Below, one piece after another: positions 1-10,958 of a stretch of DNA of 64,000 nucleotides. Origin of the DNA: Serpula lacrymans var. lacrymans S7.9 (Eukaryota > Basidiomycota > Agaricomycetes > Boletales > Serpulaceae). The notes beneath the pieces were generated by a model. That model was given only the letters and a program-made list of their open reading frames with translations, had not been told where the DNA came from and did not search any database. Every line of letters begins with the position of its first letter. Position 1 is the stretch's first letter. Position numbers and translations under genes: made by a program. The stretch spans positions 362,715 through 426,714 of the forward strand of contig NW_006763296.1 of the NCBI RefSeq assembly GCF_000218685.1, read 5' to 3'.

Positions 1-513
1 TCCGCCTTTTTCGACCACCTTCAAGGTCATCTCAATGCAATGGACGACCTCGATTCGTCCGAAGACAGTAGAAGCGAAGATGGGCAGGACACGGACGTGG
101 AAGCGACCGCGGTGTACAAGCCACCACCACCTTCTCAGCCCTCGCTTACACGTCTAGGTAATCCCTCCATGCCAAATGTCACTCGTACCATGTCGTCTCC
201 ATATTCACACAGCATCGGGCAGTTCAAACCGGTCGGTAATATCCCTCAGCGTCCACAGTTCTTCTCGGATATGAAGGCTTCTCCGAACTTGGTCACTCCT
301 CTGATGCTTGCTCGCTATTCGAAGGATCACCTGCCGAGCAGTGGATCGAGCCCCCGCCGTCGACCGGCGACTGCGGAAGACGAGAGCACGCTGCAGAGGA
401 AGATGATACATGATGATTCCATGAAGAAATTCGACGGCATGTTAATCCAACACATGGAGACAGAGCGCGACACTCTCAAAAGAATTACTAAAACAGCCAA
501 AGTCTCAAAATAG
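1..513 (+). CDS. C-terminal part of an unknown protein (5' end outside window)
   Basis: The frame is open from base 1 to the TAG at 511-513, so the start lies upstream of the window. The visible 170 residues are polar and low in complexity: an acidic stretch (DSSEDSRSEDGQDTD), a proline run, many Ser/Pro/Arg residues, and a charged C-terminal helix-like segment with alternating Lys/Glu/Asp. No catalytic or zinc motif is visible. It ends about 360 bases before the next gene, which runs the same way. I do not recognise the family; it could be the disordered tail of a signalling or regulatory protein. An internal ATG at 40 exists, but nothing suggests that it is the true start. Confidence 0.6.
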   Translation, partial: SAFFDHLQGHLNAMDDLDSSEDSRSEDGQDTDVEATAVYKPPPPSQPSLTRLGNPSMPNVTRTMSSPYSHSIGQFKPVGNIPQRPQFFSDMKASPNLVTPLMLARYSKDHLPSSGSSPRRRPATAEDESTLQRKMIHDDSMKKFDGMLIQHMETERDTLKRITKTAKVSK

Positions 514-871
514 TAGGGAGAGGAATATGGATTTCAATGAGTCTCAATTTTTTTTGGGTTAACAGTTGGTTAACAGCATATTTAATGCCCACAATACTTT
601 GGTTGTTGTTCATACTGACTTGTATCTGCACGCTGTAGATAGCCTAATTTCAATGTTATATACGCTGTGGAGTGAAAATCTGAGTGATTAGACTGGTATG
701 CGCGCTGAGCGCTGCTGCGATGAAAGGCAATTGAGAGCTTTGGCCACGTGGTCGAGTGACGCTGGCTCAGCGTCTCTCGAGTCTGCTCGGGGAGTTCTGA
801 CTCCGCTAGTACTGGGCTTTCACCTCTTTCTTTATCACGTCTTCTTTGCTGATTCCTGAAACGACTTTGTT
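514..871. other. Intergenic region between two + strand genes
   Basis: This holds the 3' flank of the preceding gene and the presumed promoter and 5' UTR of the CS-domain gene. A T-run near 548 may belong to the 3' end processing region. I see no ORF, tRNA or repeat. Confidence 0.4.
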
Positions 872-2630
872 ATGGAAAAGAATAACGACCATCAAAAGCA
901 CCCTTATTCATGGCACCAGGTGAGCCCGCTCATTATCGATGGCCGTCGAAACTGGCGTTTGGAGCTAACAGGTTTGTGTAACAGTCGCATGATCAGGTGA
1001 AGCTCCTACCGTAAGGAACAAGCTTCCAAGTTCCTGATTTTCCATAATTTTCTAGGCGACTGTCTTGTTGCTTGTCCCATACGAGACTTCAAAGGAAGAC
1101 ATTGTTGTAAGCATCGAATTCGCTCTCCTGCAGTTCTACTTACGAACGGCACTTTGCATCAAAGGTCGTCATTGAGCGCAATCATCTTCTAGCAGGAGTT
1201 CGAGGTCAGCAACCTATAGTGAAGGTACGTTGTTATTCTATCTACCAGTGACAGCTTCAAACTAACCCGAATAATTAGGGTCGACTCTACAGTAATGTAG
1301 ATACTGTGAATTCTGCATGGCAACTTGAGCCACGCACCTCGCGGCTCTCTGCTAGGGAACGTACAACGTCTACCATATCAACAGCCTCTACGCAGTCATC
1401 TTACGCATTTGTATCTGACCCGGAGATATCTAGCAGCTTTGCTGCATCCCTTGAAAGCGGTCAGGTATCGGATTCAGAGGAGCCAGTTATTTCGTCACCT
1501 GCCCTTTCATCACCAATTTCTTCCTCGGCAGATGAACGTGTAGGCCCGGCGGTATACCAAAGGCAGCAAACAGCTAGTTCCGGTCCTGCTTCACCAAGAC
1601 TTCCAACTCATGCGTTATCATCTTTCTCTTCGCTGGAGTCGTTGCATTCACATTCTGGTAGACTCTTAACGCTGCATTTAGAGAAGGACCAGCCAATTAT
1701 ATGGCCCTCTCTAATTGTAGGTCCTGTTTCAGAAGAACTATCACCTTATGCTCCTATGCCCATACCAAATCAGCTTATTCCTGAACACAAATACAATATG
1801 GATCCTACAAGTCTAGTATTGCTCGCAATCGAGTTACATGATATTCGGGAAGATAAAGAAGAAGCTTTCGAATATTTTGTGTAAGTGTTTTATCTTAATT
1901 GAATTATTCGTAAAAGCTGTACCTGATATTCCGTGGTTGCAGGCGAGCGTGGCACCAAGCTCACCTCCCTTCCGCAGCAGTGAAACTAGTTGCTTATTAT
2001 CTTCCTATCCAAACTTCTATGGACCATTATGATCCTGAAAAAGCTAGCGAACGTGGATCAGTCTCTTACTATGTTCACTCCGTGGGTGGTCCATCTGGCT
2101 TGGGACAATTATTCATGGAAGCAGGTCTTCTTCATCTAGAAGGAGCAGCGACGATTCTCTTATCGGCTTCTTATTCTGTGTTCTCGTCGATCCGTATCCC
2201 ACAGCCCCAGTCAGGAGACAGTGGCACTGAAGCTTGGAGACGAGATAGAGAAATGGCGATGCGCTTCTTTGACCGTGCTCGCGTTTTGAATCCAGGACTT
2301 GAGATCCCGGTACTGCCTCTTGAAAGCGAAGCCAGTCCCGGAAGCACTCATGAGCTGGAAATGCCGTCTATCGAGGTCTATCCTTCAGCTCCCCAGAGTG
2401 TTCATTCTGGAGAAGAGTCCCATCACTCGGAATCAGGGGTTACTATGCGGCGTAGGAGACAAAAGAAAGATGAGCTGATTTTCATGGACGATGTGAAGGC
2501 CAAAGACGACATGGACAGTGCATGGTATCTCTATATTCCGAGCTTGGTGGGTGCAGGGACAGCGTTGCTAGTTGTTGGGGTGGTGGGTGCCCTGAGCTTC
2601 TCGTCCTGGAGACGCAATCAGGGGTCTTGA
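872..2630 (+). CDS. CS (p23/NudC-like) domain protein with C-terminal membrane anchor
   Basis: Six exons: 872-919, 985-996, 1056-1106, 1165-1224, 1279-1880, 1943-2630, giving 486 residues. The N-terminus reads as a CS domain: an aromatic start (YSWHQ), a strand ending LLLVP, VVVIERNHLLAGVRG and IVKGRLY, ending near residue 80. CS domains are HSP20-like beta sandwiches of co-chaperones. A Ser/Pro-rich linker follows. Residues about 240-330 contain helical segments (SLVLLAIELHD, HQAHLPSAAVKLVAYYLP) that look like an alpha-helical repeat. A basic RRRRQKK patch precedes a single hydrophobic segment at the C-terminus (SLVGAGTALLVVGVVGAL), so a tail anchor with the CS domain in the cytosol is inferred. 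Exon 2 is only 12 bases. Membrane-anchored CS architecture is unusual; the function is unknown. Confidence 0.75.
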
Positions 2631-2910
2631 GTAGAGCCCATTGGTATAGTTTATGTGGTCCTTCAGTTCTAACCTTGCTGCATGAACATTCGCTGGTTGC
2701 TCAGTTTGCTTTGACTAGATACAGCTTTCGTAGTTTTCATGTGTATTCATTACAAGGGGTGTTTTTCAGTGTGTCAGGGGGTCATCTATACTAATATTTT
2801 CTTCATGTGCGGGCCCGGTATTATCATTTATGACTCCAATTCGTATCGCTAGTATATCGTGTTGTTCGCAATCGTGGGACTGGAACCTTTCAGACTGATC
2901 CACCAGTACA

Positions 2911-3823
2911 ATGCCTCGCGCTATTTGGGCAAACTCATCGGTACCCTCTGACCGCATTCGACCCTCGCCCCAGCCTGCTCAGAACCGACCAAAAAATAAA
3001 GGGCAACCCAAGGAGCCACCTAAAAGTAAAGCGTTACGAAAGCTAGAGTCTTTATTGAAGAGCATTCACAATTCGTCTGGTAGAGAGAAAGATCCAGCGC
3101 AAGGATGTTTTTGTCAAGGTCTGTCGCAGTGATATATTGTCAATCTTTACTTTATCTTACGAAGACGCTGCTACAGCTCGGAGTCATGACCTATCTCCCT
3201 ATAATCCAATATGTCGATACTGTGGCCTGATTCTCTGCTTGCTAAATCTACCCAATTTTGCATGTCCACACTGCGGGTCCGATCTTTTTACCCCGTCCAC
3301 GAAGTTATCTCTCGTTTCTCGCCTTGAAGAGGAGATAACGGAGACAATCGCCAAAGAGGAGGGAGAACGGGAAAAGGTCGTGGAAGAAGCTCGGAAAGCT
3401 GTGGGCGCATTCCCAGCTCTATCGGGTGCGACAACTCCAGGAGGATCACCTCTTAATGTTCATACGCCTCGGCCTTCAAGCCAGACACATAAGGTCATGT
3501 CTCTAAATTCCAAGACGAAGAAGGTCATCGTTTCGTCCTACACCAGTACGCCTGTGCCATCACGTCCAGTTTCGCGAGCGGAGGAAGAGGAGGAGGAACC
3601 TGAAAGGGTTCCAGCACCTCCTCTCGTGCCTAGCTATACCATAAAAAGACCCCCCAATCAACCATGGCAAAATACGAGAGGTGTACAAGCTCAGTATATA
3701 CCACCTCCAGCGGATAAGACGGTGCAGAGCAATGTGGCTACCAGCACGGAAGGTTCTTCCCGAAGAAGAAGACAGAAGAAGGGTACTAGACCTAACGAAG
3801 AGACCAGTCAGGCTGAAGCATAG
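2911..3823 (+). CDS. TRIP4/ASC-1-type C2HC5 zinc-finger protein (Rqt4-like)
   Basis: Two exons, 2911-3118 and 3177-3823, giving 284 residues; the 58-base intron has phase 1. The splice restores a compact cysteine/histidine cluster: CFCQARSHDL, then PICRYCGLILC, then FACPHCGSDLF. This is the zf-C2HC5 domain of activating signal cointegrator 1 (TRIP4). In fungi the counterpart Rqt4 belongs to the ribosome-quality-control trigger complex with the helicase Slh1; that role is known from the family and inferred here. Downstream are a charged coiled-coil-like stretch (EEEITETIAKEEGEREK), a disordered Pro/Ser region and a basic RRRRQKKG tail. Vertebrate TRIP4 is much longer and carries an ASCH domain, which is absent here, as in fungal homologues. 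Confidence 0.8.
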
Positions 3824-4128
3824 ATAGGAATGGTTTTTTCGTTGATGTTGTGAGCATGTATAGCTGTAATTATTGCATCTTGATATCAGATACCTAGCCA
3901 TCGATGGAGGGAATGGGTCTGACACGGTGACAAGTTATTCAGACCATTGAAGACTGCGAGGCAATACAACAAGACATAGCATATCACTACTATAAAATAC
4001 AGATAGCAAATGTGACAACGAAATCGATAGCAATTATTCAAGAAACCAAGAAACCGAAATATAATAACCAAGAAGAAAAGATCGACTCCTGATCTGACTA
4101 GACCTGGATGCTATCTGAGATCGTCCGT

Positions 4129-6313
4129 TCATTTTCTAGATAATATCTGTTGTTGAAGATTCTCCATATCGGCGCGTAATTCAGCTAGTAAGATTTCCTT
4201 CTCGTCCAGCTGTGATTTGGCTCTCTCAAGTTTTCCTGAAACTTGCATTAACTTCTCGTGAGACGAGGGTTGACCAGATCCTGGCGGAGGTGACCAGTTA
4301 ATCAGAGGTCCCGGAGAAAGAGAGCGTGGGGAAGGCGGAAGTGGTATCCAAGACGGGTCAGTCACAAGGGACCTCTCACATTCCTGAGTTGGGGCGATCA
4401 AAATCGATGTAGGCTGCAAAGGGGTAGCTAAATCCATGCTCTGCCCGACATCGAAATCATCTTCGATGTGTTCAGGGCTAACAGCACGAATTTGTACCTA
4501 AAATGACAAGTAAAAAAACTGCGTGCGGCACAATGTGGCACAGAGCACTTACAGCAGAGGGAGACCGCCCAGACGCCTTTAGCCTTTCAATTTCGTCGAG
4601 GAGCTGCTTTTCTCTGGACGTCGCCGCATTCTGACAGTTCTCGAGTTCACGCTGGAGGCATTGAACTTGTGAATCAAGCCTTGTAGATGAGAAAGGTCAA
4701 ATGGATTCCATTGGCGTTCATATAGAGAGAACTTTTACTTTACTCACCGGATACATTCTTCTTCAACTAATAAAATGTAATCAAAGTTATCTGTAGTTGC
4801 TCCATGAGGAATCTGCACCAGAGGTAAGGATCAGCCTCATCTCGACTGTCAATGTAAGAAATGAACGTACCTCTTTATCCCCGTCTATTAGGTCGACGAT
4901 GGCCGATTTTTCTGACTTCAAAGCATTCATACGTGACCTTAGTGCGGTTATTTGGTTACTCAACTCCCCTATGGTCTGAATATTATTGAGGACAGGAGCT
5001 GGGGTCTGCGCATCTCGTGCCGAACCAGTTACAGGAAGAGATACCTGCCTGACGTCTTCTATCGTATTTCCGGGAAGCACAGTAGCCGTAACAGCTATGG
5101 TGTGAACCTCCTCGCTAGATTGCTTTGGCTGTGCGGGTGCACTGGTAAAATGGTTTCGTCGCGGGACAGAAGCAGGAGTTGCAAGGGCATCAGCACTCTC
5201 TTTTACTTGCTGTGGCTCAGCCTGGTAACGTGAGTCCACTTGCTGAGAGGACGTAGGTACCACTGAACGTGCCTTGTCGAGCTGTGAATACTGGATGAGC
5301 TGAGCGAAGAGTATAGGAATAGGATAGGCGCACGCGCTCCAGTAAATCTCGGACCTCCTGCTCCAATGTTTTGTTTTTAGCATCCGCCATAGTTAAAACT
5401 TTCAAGCAGTCTTCATCCGTGAGATTCGGTGCAGGCAAACGAGAAGAAAGCCTAGCCTTTGTCTTCCGCCGGGTATCGCTTGTTTGCACACTTTGTGAAT
5501 GTGTACAACCATGCTGTACACATGCCTCAAGCTCGGCTTCACGAAGGGCAATCTGAGCTTCTAGCTCAACAATGCGATTATTGGCCTTTTCATACGTCTC
5601 TCGATGGCCTTTGCGTTCCAGATCGCGTTCTGCACGTAGTTTGGTGATTATCCCAGATGCATATGCAAGGAGCTGTGTATTACATTCTTCTACTTCCTTT
5701 CGTTTGTTACTTTGCATAGGATCTGAATAGTATAGATTATATCAGGGGGAGAGTGGGTACTTTATGGTCATTATCGAGTGAAATGAACCAACCAGCAAGG
5801 GAAGATATACGCATGCGACTGAAAGGCCACAGACTCATATCATTCGAGACCTCAACTACATTATGGGTGAAGTACATGGATTTAAGTAAATTGGCTCGAC
5901 CCCACGACACCACTCGGGGAATCTGGCTGAACCCACCTTTCTGAATTAAATGTTCGACAGCATCTTTCAGGTCATCCTTTTCGGTCTCGACAGCTTTGAC
6001 GTAGTCCAAATAGCGGTCTAACTTGATACTGAGTCTCTCCTTTGCTAGTTTCTCGGAAGAAAGTTCAAGGGCATGCTTGGATTGTAGCGAGTCTAAGGCA
6101 TCGAAAGTTGCAAGTAAGCGCGCTTGAGCATGAGATGCCTTGGCGTTATAGGCTTCTACCTGGCTCTCCAACCACGTAATCTCAGATAGTGAAAATTTGA
6201 ACACTAGAAAGCTGTAAGACAGGTGAGATGCTCACTTTTTCGTCCTTTTCTAATATCTGAGCTCTCAAGTCAAATGATGTATCATAGATGGTCTTCCGCG
6301 TTCTGTTTCCCAT
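4129..6313 (-). CDS. Coiled-coil protein of unknown function
   Basis: Seven exons on the minus strand: 6236-6313, 5937-6180, 5334-5722, 4871-5281, 4748-4812, 4553-4679, 4129-4497, giving 560 residues in frame. Long heptad-rich blocks recur: residues about 20-110 (for example LDSLQSKHALELSSEKLAKERLS is typical of the block), about 125-210, 340-385 and a C-terminal helix (AKSQLDEKEILLAELRADMENLQ region). Between them are Ser/Pro/Gln-rich linkers, including a PPPSPRSLSPGP segment. No motor head or enzymatic motif is visible. The second intron (5723-5936, 214 bases) is about four times longer than its neighbours, so an extra small exon there is possible. It lies tail-to-tail with the TRIP4-like gene. 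A cytoskeletal or scaffold role is only a guess. Confidence 0.65.
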
Positions 6314-7131
6314 ATTTTGTGGTTTGCGGGGATTGTTATACATACAGCGTGCCCATAGAGGTTATGTGGAATAAGACAGGAAAATGTACATAGGCACTGG
6401 TAAAGCGAAATTCACACTGCCTGCCATTCTCAGGTTTTAATTAGAGTTCAAGACATTTTCTACCATTTGCAACGGCGCCAAACATAGCATTATGTACTAG
6501 CCTATATCTACCTTTGTTGTATATCCGAGTTCACGATGATCAGCAATTGAAGCTAGTTATCTATGCCTATTGGTAGTAATGAAATAAGAAAAAAAGAAAG
6601 GTACGCAACTTTTTATGATGGTCATTTGCTGCTGAGGATATGCAAGCACACTGTAGATTGCGATGGAACGTCAGCACAGGTTCAATGGTCACATTGCCAT
6701 TTGAGAGATCGAAATACTAAATGTTAACGCGTTCTCGTGGGATGGGAACAGGCAGGTTGACTTGGATAGATCAGAAACCTGATACACGAGTCGACGACTT
6801 TGCCTGAGACTCCAGACAAGGTTGGAAACTTCAGAGATCGATCCGCAGGTATCGATATTAGATACCACTCGGTCAAAAGCCACTCCCTTTATGCTCATTT
6901 TCAATTGCTGCCCTTGCGATGATCATTTGGTTACTGTCATTGTATCTTTACCCGGTCTAGGCTGTCTGGCGCCCTACAACACGCAGGAGCTATATAATGC
7001 GAGGTGGATGCGAGCCACTGCTTATCTTCGACCTTTGTCTATAACCACTATACTTGGTGAGTGCACATTGAGCGCATTGATTGATTTATCTAAAATTAAA
7101 GAGTCACGTTTAGCTTCGTTACAAGTAGACA
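6314..7131. other. Intergenic region between divergent genes
   Basis: About 820 bases separate the start of the minus-strand coiled-coil gene from the start at 7132. A TATA-like element (TATATAAT, 6991-6998) sits about 135 bases before the ATG at 7132. Open frames here have no recognisable content or splice logic. Confidence 0.4.
6991..6998 (+). promoter_or_regulatory. TATA-like element upstream of the 7132 gene
   Basis: TATATAAT lies in a neutral context 134 bases upstream of the ATG at 7132, a plausible spacing for a fungal core promoter. There is no transcript evidence. Confidence 0.3.
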
Positions 7132-7628
7132 ATGCTGGACGAAGTTCCCAAGGCTGGGGTCATCGATTACCCCATCGTAGAGGGCATGGCTCTCACTGGA
7201 ATCTGGGATTACATTCCGAATCCTGACGGTCCTGCCATCACCACAAAGCAAGGATTTCTAGCCATATCCCGTGGCGCAACCTATTCTGAGGACCAAAGTA
7301 CAGGATTTAGGATTCGACATGCAGTACAAGTCGCAGGTGGTGCCATCTTGCGATTCGATATCAAGTATGAACGCATATATGTATGTTTTTTTTTTTCGCG
7401 ATCAAGGCATCAGGGTCTGTATTTCTGATTCACTACCGACAGCCAGAGACTGAGGTTAAGCTCACTCTAACCCAGGACGTGATTCTGATTCTGCGTTACT
7501 GGAACCACGAGCTTAATTATGTCTCATGGGACAACGGTGGCTTCCGCCACCTAGGACGTTCTACCATCTCCATTAGCAGCACAGAGTACACAGAGGTCAT
7601 TTCGACCACCTGTCGGATAGTTCCTTAG
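7132..7628 (+). CDS. Small unknown protein, two exons
   Basis: Exons 7132-7380 and 7443-7628 (a 62-base intron with GTATGT donor and a T-rich tract) give 144 residues. The sequence alternates short beta-like segments (GMALTGIWDYIP, GFLAISRG, VKLTLTQDVILILRYWNHEL, YVSWDNGG) and has no transmembrane helix or signal peptide. I do not recognise it; a beta-sandwich or jelly-roll fold is a guess. It lies directly upstream of a decayed LamG-type gene and could be a remnant of the same locus, because the stop is followed within about 70 bases by that gene. Confidence 0.45.
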
Positions 7629-7693
7629 TTGTGGGGCTGTTTCGGTAGACATCAGCCATGTCCGTTGTGTGCCCCTATTGAAGACTGCGGAAA

Positions 7694-8860
7694 TGCTTAT
7701 TCGTAGCCTTCAACCTTCCGTCTTGGCTTATTACCCCCTGAAAACCGATGTTTCGGATGCTATCACTTCGAATCCTGCGCTTGGCATGGTTTAATTCATA
7801 GAGGTGGTTTCGATGGGTTTGTTCATGCGTCAATCTGCGTAGAAAAGCCCACACCGGCCAGCGACGATGGCTCTATATTGCCTAATGATGACGATGACGA
7901 TCCCGTTTTCATTAAGGGCGCATTTGGAAACGCATATGACTTTTCTACGATAAGTGGCACGCTGGAACTTCCTTTATTTCCTTATGGGAATTTATTCCAG
8001 TCATACACACTCTCGCTCTGGGTCAAGATTGACAGCTCATCGTCTCGATGGGTGGGTTCGTTGGCTCGGAGTATCCCAACAAAGCACTAGACGGTCAGAT
8101 TAGCGACATCATGTTTTTCAAGCAACATGTACACCACGTCGTTGCGTTGGCCCTTGCCAATAAGCTGGATGATGGAAATTATAAGAGGAAAAAAGTCATT
8201 TATTCCCTCATCCCCGCTTTCTTGGCCATTGCTTATGGTGCTATCAGCACGCCTGCGATTATGTCTGCACTCGAGGGGTTGACTGAAGATCCATTACCAA
8301 GTCTCCAGAATGTCGTGAACACAATATCGGAGCTTGTTGGAAAGCCTGCGAGGTCGGGTGTCCAGGTATCTCGCAAGGACATCGGCATTAACGAGGAATA
8401 TCCGATTGTCATCGACGTAGGTGGAGAAGGTCCATTAGATCATCATGGTCTTGCAGCTGGATTTGAAAGTGCGATCAATGTGAATACAAAGGATTACGTT
8501 GAAGTTGGCGGTCGGGCATATATCCCGATTTCGAATCTTATTCTGGTGCGGTCGCAGGGATCAGGTCCGGACTCGTACCCGACGTTACCTTTCGCAGACA
8601 ATTTTGCAGATATTGTCACCATGGTTGGACGTCCTCTTGATCTCCCCACTACAAACGAGATAGTCCGTATAATAAAATCAACGGGTACAATCAATATTTG
8701 GACTGATGAGTCATTCCTTCCCTTGCTTGAAGATATGGCGAAGAAGCTCAAGTCGTATGTATGTACACCAAATGGGCTTGATCGCTTTGTGGCAGGTGGA
8801 AATGCATTCCCAAAACGCTGGCAGATCATCGCAAACAAGGATGGTAATCACAGTATGTAA
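7694..8860 (+). pseudogene. Decayed LamG-like gene with methyltransferase-fold-like C-terminal domain
   Basis: The first part (7694-7785) reads like the start of a concanavalin/LamG domain (LAYYPLKTDVSDA) and then loses frame: the continuing match, with HGLIHRGGF, is in another frame. A second block (about 7850-8055) carries the LamG core (GNAYDF, YTLSLWVKIDSSSSRW). It then jumps frame again to the end of the domain (GSEYPNKALDGQISDIMFF), with the central strands missing. From about 8060 one frame stays open to the TAA at 8860, about 270 residues: a hydrophobic helix (IPAFLAIAYGAI), then PIVIDVGGEGPLDHHG, LPFADNFADIVTM and NEIVRIIKSTGTINIW. That last pattern recalls a Rossmann-like methyltransferase fold and the C-terminal tips of some bacterial Rhs proteins. 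Activity is not inferred. Extra introns could explain part of the frame loss. Confidence 0.5.
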
Positions 8861-9135
8861 ATTGGCTCATTCACAAAGTTTCTAAATCAGCTCTATATGT
8901 AAAACCCTCTGTTACAACTTACAGGTTCAAATGTTTGAACTGACCCCATGTTCATTAGATCTTGAAATGTCATGTCGAAGAATTTGTCACGCGTGACTAG
9001 AGTAAATTCCGTCACAGATATAACCTCGTTATCTCGCTTGATTCTCAGAGTTATCTCTCACCTCTCCGAGTCAGTACGGTTAGCTATATTTCCTTCTCAT
9101 TACTCCGTCCCTTCAATACCTTTTTCGTTGGGGAG

Positions 9136-10177
9136 ATGGAATGGACTACTTCATTTCTGAACCTACAGGATATCTCCCATCATCGGAAAAGACACGCGCT
9201 GATAATCCTCAATCAGCCTTTCTCGCCAGATCTGCTTGAAACATTATGGAATGCTTGTGACTGGCACTGCTGTGCTGACGGCGGTGCAAACCGCCTGTTT
9301 GATTGCTTGCAATCACCTTCATTAGTAGACGACGTGGAGGACAAACGTTTGTGAGTATATAAATGTGTGTCTCTCTTTGTCCAAGGAAGGTCGAAGGTTC
9401 TGAATGGTGCGTAGTTATCTCCCAGACCTAATAAAGGGAGACCTGGATTCTATACGTTATGATGTTAAAGAACATTACACCTCAAAAGTGTGTCGTATTT
9501 TCTTGTTCTGCCCAATTCTCATAATGTCTGCGGTCCTAGGGTGTATGTATAATCGAAGACACAGATCAGTACTCGACTGACTTGATGAAATGCGTGAGCG
9601 CTTTGGAAGAGAAGGAAAGAAAAGAAGGTTTAGACGTAAGTGTGCCTTCCAATGCCACATTTCAAGCCTCTGACATATCGAATTCTAGCAATACGTCATC
9701 ATTTTGCTTGGTGGACTATCTGGACGGCTGGATCAGACGGTTCATACACTTTCTTACCTGCACAAACTTCGTAAAGCTCGAAACTGTGTGTACGCTGTCA
9801 CAGATGACAATGTTGGTTGGGTCCTTGACGAGGTACGGTGAACCTAGCGACACTAAGGTCTTCCCAACTCATCGGAATTATCTAGGGCGAACATTTAATC
9901 AAAATTGACCATGCTGTATTAGGCCCGACGTGCGGACTTTTACCTGTGGGTGTCGGGTCTACTATTTTATCAACCACCGGTCTACGCTGGAACCTAAGTA
10001 TGTCTACCCTTGACTTTCATGACCAATATTTTGATATCTTAATCTGAAGCTGATACCGAATCTTCTTTCGATGGTTTGGTATCTACGTCCAATCATCTTG
10101 TACCTGAAGAGAACACTGTGTGGATAAAAACATCGAAACCTATCTGGTGGTGTGCAGAGCTGAGGAAGACAACGTGA
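9136..10177 (+). CDS. THI80: Thiamine pyrophosphokinase
   Basis: Six exons: 9136-9350, 9415-9487, 9540-9635, 9689-9832, 9886-9997, 10050-10177, giving 255 residues, normal for the family. The enzyme transfers pyrophosphate from ATP to thiamine to make thiamine diphosphate in the cytosol. Family motifs are in order: ILNQPF near residue 25, CADGGANRLFD (about 46-56), LPDLIKGDLDSIR (about 73-86), IIEDTDQYSTDLMKC (catalytic acidic cluster), IILLGGLSGRLDQTVHTLSYL, then the C-terminal thiamine-binding domain with CGLLPVG and STTGLRWNL. All five introns are 50-64 bases. The start is the first ATG that keeps the catalytic domain complete. Neighbours are not thiamine genes. Confidence 0.93.
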
Positions 10178-10442
10178 AGCGCGCTGTGATTTTGCCTTTT
10201 GTTCTTATTTAATTAGTGGAGCATGTCATCAGTATTATAGTAATATCATCCCGAACTCCAATGGTGGAACAGTGGGAGGCACTGTTGTAGTCCCCCTTTG
10301 GCATGGCACTCAGAAGTCAGGTCGTTCAGATCTAAGTATATACTGAACAAGCCGAGACGGCGATTATTCGCGCATTTTCCATAAACGATTGTTTCAAAGC
10401 TTTGACTACTACTAGTGCGTCTGAGTCCGAGTCAACTTCTAC
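10178..10442. promoter_or_regulatory. Short intergenic region before MOCS2A
   Basis: These 265 bases hold the 3' flank of the thiamine pyrophosphokinase gene and the MOCS2A promoter. No clear TATA box or operator is seen. Confidence 0.3.
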
Positions 10443-10715
10443 ATGAGCATGAGCCAGATCGAAGTAACCGTTCTCTATTTTGCAGCCGCCTCGACAGCTG
10501 TGGGGCTGACTGAAGAGCGTGTGGCTTTACAGCCCTCGTTCCACCTCAATGCACTAGGCGATCATTTGATTTCGCTGCATCCAAATTGCGGATTAGACAA
10601 AGTCCTGCAGTCTAGTCAATGGAGTGTCGATGCGGAGATGGTAGAAGATGTGGATCAAGTTGTACTAAAGGGGGGAGAAGAAATCGCTATCATTTGTCCG
10701 GTATCAGGAGGCTAG
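10443..10715 (+). CDS. MOCS2A: Molybdopterin synthase small subunit (MOCS2A/MoaD-like)
   Basis: A single intronless frame of 90 residues has the ubiquitin-like MoaD layout: VTVLYFAAAST at the start, a middle helix (DHLISLHP), EIAIICPVSGG at the end. The terminal Gly-Gly is the site that is adenylated and converted to thiocarboxylate, the sulfur donor for converting cyclic pyranopterin monophosphate to molybdopterin. Length and C-terminus fit the family closely. The large subunit MOCS2B is not overlapped here, as it is in the human bicistronic locus; in fungi it is a separate gene. A second in-frame ATG lies two codons downstream and could be used instead. The gene implies molybdoenzymes such as nitrate reductase or sulfite oxidase. 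Confidence 0.92.
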   Translation: MSMSQIEVTVLYFAAASTAVGLTEERVALQPSFHLNALGDHLISLHPNCGLDKVLQSSQWSVDAEMVEDVDQVVLKGGEEIAIICPVSGG

Positions 10716-10958
10716 TGTTAGGTGAGGATAAATATTGAATAGACAGCTTTTTACTGAACCTCTCATCGCAGATAGCCAAAGTTTACAAGGGAATCAATAT
10801 TTCGAGCATGGGCAATATGAATATAGGCCAGGAACCTAGAAACAGCATTGGACTTTATGTTTTTTCACACATGCGACTTATGTGTGCAAGTGAATGATTG
10901 TGTTAGGAACGCTTGATCACATACTCACGGTAAAGACAGTACGACTCACAGTGCACCC

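Noticed and set aside
6822..7226. A 134-codon frame overlapping the start of the 7132 gene
   Set aside because: It conflicts with the spliced two-exon gene and has no domain content.
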